From NCBI RefSeq assembly GCF_030056705.1, contig NZ_JASHIC010000016.1, forward strand, positions 124,001 through 188,000: a stretch of 64,000 nucleotides of DNA, read 5' to 3'. Below, piece by piece: positions 62,806 through 64,000 of this stretch; the stretch's first letter is position 1; each line of letters opens with the position of its first letter. Source of the stretch: Flectobacillus longus (lineage in GTDB: Bacteria > Bacteroidota > Bacteroidia > Cytophagales > Spirosomataceae). A model generated the notes under the pieces. That model saw only the letters and a list, made by a program, of their open reading frames with translations. It searched no databases and was not told the origin of the DNA. The translations under genes were made by a program, and so were the position numbers.

Positions 62806-64000
62806 TTACTTTCTTTCGAAAACAATTTTCCCATCAAAAATAGTCATTAATACCTGTACATTTTTTATTTTTTCAGGTTGAATTGTTAAAATATCCTCTG
62901 AAAGTACCACCATATCAGCTAGTTTACCGACTTCTATACTTCCTTTTACATTTTCCTCAAAAGCCGCATACGCATTATTGATAGTATAGGCTTTGATAGC
63001 CTCTTGCACAGATATTTTCTGTTTCGGTATCCAACCCATCGGATTGGCTCCATCTACTGTTTGGCGGGTTACAGCGGCATATATCCCCAAAATAGCATTG
63101 AGCGGCGCCACTGACCAATCTGAGCCCATACAGAGTTTTACACCAGCTTCTAAAAATGACTTGTATGGATGCGTATAATTCACTCGGTCTCCGATACGCT
63201 TAGCAGCCCAAACGCCATCGTCGATACAGTGATAAGGCTGTACAGAAGCAATAACACCCAATTTGGCAAAGGCTTGAATATCTTCAAATCTCACATGCTG
63301 TGCGTGCTCTATACGGAAACGACGATCCCATTTAGGATTTTCCTGTGTAATTTTTTCAAAAAGCTTTAACATTAAATAATTAGCAGAATCCCCAATAGCA
63401 TGAATAGAAAGCTGCAAATGGTTTTTATCGGCGTCTACAGCCCATTTAGTCAAGCTCCCATTAATGATAATGTCTGAAGCCAAACCTTTGGTATTGGGGT
63501 TTTGTGTATAGGGCTTAAACATCAAAGCTGTACTAGAACCTAAAGAACCATCCGCATACGCCTTGAGCGAGCCTAATTTAATTTTATCAGAACCAAATCC
63601 TGCTTGAATACCAGTATTTACCAAGTTTTGATAAGTACTAATTGGCAATCTTGTATAAAAACGACATGTGAGTTTACCTGCTTTTTCCAAGTCTTGATAG
63701 GCAATCAAATCTGGTTGAAAAGTAATATCATGAACAGAAGTAATACCGTTTTCTCGTGCTTCTTGGAGTGCTCTTTCTACAAATTTTATTTTTTGCGCTG
63801 CATTTGCCGCTGGAATAATTTTATAAATCAAAGGCATAGCGGCGTCTTTTAGCACACCTGTCGGTTCGCCAGTCTTGGGATCTTTAACTATTTCTCCTCC
63901 ATCAGGAGAGGGAGTATCCTTGGTAATACCCGCTAAGGCCAAGGCTTTTGAATTGGCCAAGCCCATGTGCCCATCAAAGCGATCAACAAAAATGGGGGTA
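62806..64000 (-). CDS. Amidohydrolase (YtcJ-like), N-terminus beyond the window
   Basis: The frame is open to the window edge (11 residues before the first Met here read PIFVDRFDGH), so the gene is incomplete. The visible 397 residues are the C-terminal part of a metal-dependent amidohydrolase: HAIGDSAN (about 214-221 from the first Met), RIEHAQH and GSDWSVAP with the metal-binding Asp. YtcJ-type enzymes act on exported or imported amide/lactam compounds; a signal peptide, if any, would be outside. Substrate unknown. Confidence 0.85.
   Translation of the reverse strand, partial: TPIFVDRFDGHMGLANSKALALAGITKDTPSPDGGEIVKDPKTGEPTGVLKDAAMPLIYKIIPAANAAQKIKFVERALQEARENGITSVHDITFQPDLIAYQDLEKAGKLTCRFYTRLPISTYQNLVNTGIQAGFGSDKIKLGSLKAYADGSLGSSTALMFKPYTQNPNTKGLASDIIINGSLTKWAVDADKNHLQLSIHAIGDSANYLMLKLFEKITQENPKWDRRFRIEHAQHVRFEDIQAFAKLGVIASVQPYHCIDDGVWAAKRIGDRVNYTHPYKSFLEAGVKLCMGSDWSVAPLNAILGIYAAVTRQTVDGANPMGWIPKQKISVQEAIKAYTINNAYAAFEENVKGSIEVGKLADMVVLSEDILTIQPEKIKNVQVLMTIFDGKIVFERK

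Overview
The window looks like a chromosomal segment from an AT-rich (roughly 40% GC by eye) member of the Bacteroidota, most likely a pigmented, aerobic Cytophagales/Spirosomaceae-type bacterium. The evidence is the content: families largely restricted to that phylum (DUF4293, DUF4295, DUF4249 paired with a TonB receptor, DUF6249, PorP/SprF, BshC, a two-domain LptD, a Cys-rich PSP1 protein), promoters of the TTG-N17-23-TAnnTTTG type (for example before aspS, pit, rpmG and the second recQ), and starts without clear Shine-Dalgarno sequences. No rRNA, tRNA, insertion sequence, prophage or CRISPR array was found. Apart from the dispersed intergenic repeats, this is ordinary core chromosome.

Layout. 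1-11.4 kb: RicT-like PSP1 protein, purD, a long RecQ, kdsD, a DUF4293 membrane protein, a CrtD-type carotenoid desaturase and aspS. 11.5-18 kb: an exported dikinase-like ATP-grasp protein, leuA with a probable leader-peptide attenuator, an ABC exporter and an AraC regulator. 18-23 kb: cell-envelope block lptD / amidase / MCE (MlaD-like). 23-27 kb: Lrp regulator divergent from a 106-residue orphan, LysR divergent from a GNAT acetyltransferase, hemB. 27-35 kb: TonB receptor plus DUF4249 lipoprotein, then phosphate uptake (PiT, DUF2490 protein, OprO/P porin), and an AlkD-like repair protein. 35-50 kb: S9 peptidase, gpsA, HIT protein, gamma carbonic anhydrase, lipoproteins, outer-membrane barrel, fabG, an esterase-fold protein without its serine, dacB, a short RecQ and small membrane proteins. 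50-64 kb: thioesterase, nuoD, rpmG-DUF4295-ftsY, glnS, TIGR03643 protein, a second Lrp regulator, bshC, PorP/SprF, a small HExxH protein, nuoA, DedA and a truncated amidohydrolase.

Most interesting content. Upstream of leuA, on the minus strand, there is a phylum-type promoter, an 18-residue reading frame with three Ile and two Leu codons in a short run, a segment able to act as antiterminator, and a strong intrinsic terminator before leuA. Further upstream are two identical palindromes of the form AGAAT-N3-ATTCT, 42 bp apart. The same palindrome lies in the promoter region of the lrp gene at 23 kb, with a degenerate copy at its start codon. Together this suggests a leucine/isoleucine circuit combining an Lrp-family regulator with transcription attenuation. 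Separately, the intergenic regions carry several families of dispersed repeats: three near-identical bidirectional terminators built on one stem, and several hairpin-forming repeats, mostly at convergent gene ends.

All functional calls are from reading protein sequences without database searches. Start codons were moved where the longest frame began at TTG or GTG, or inside a terminator, and a later ATG gave a proper signal peptide or family start.
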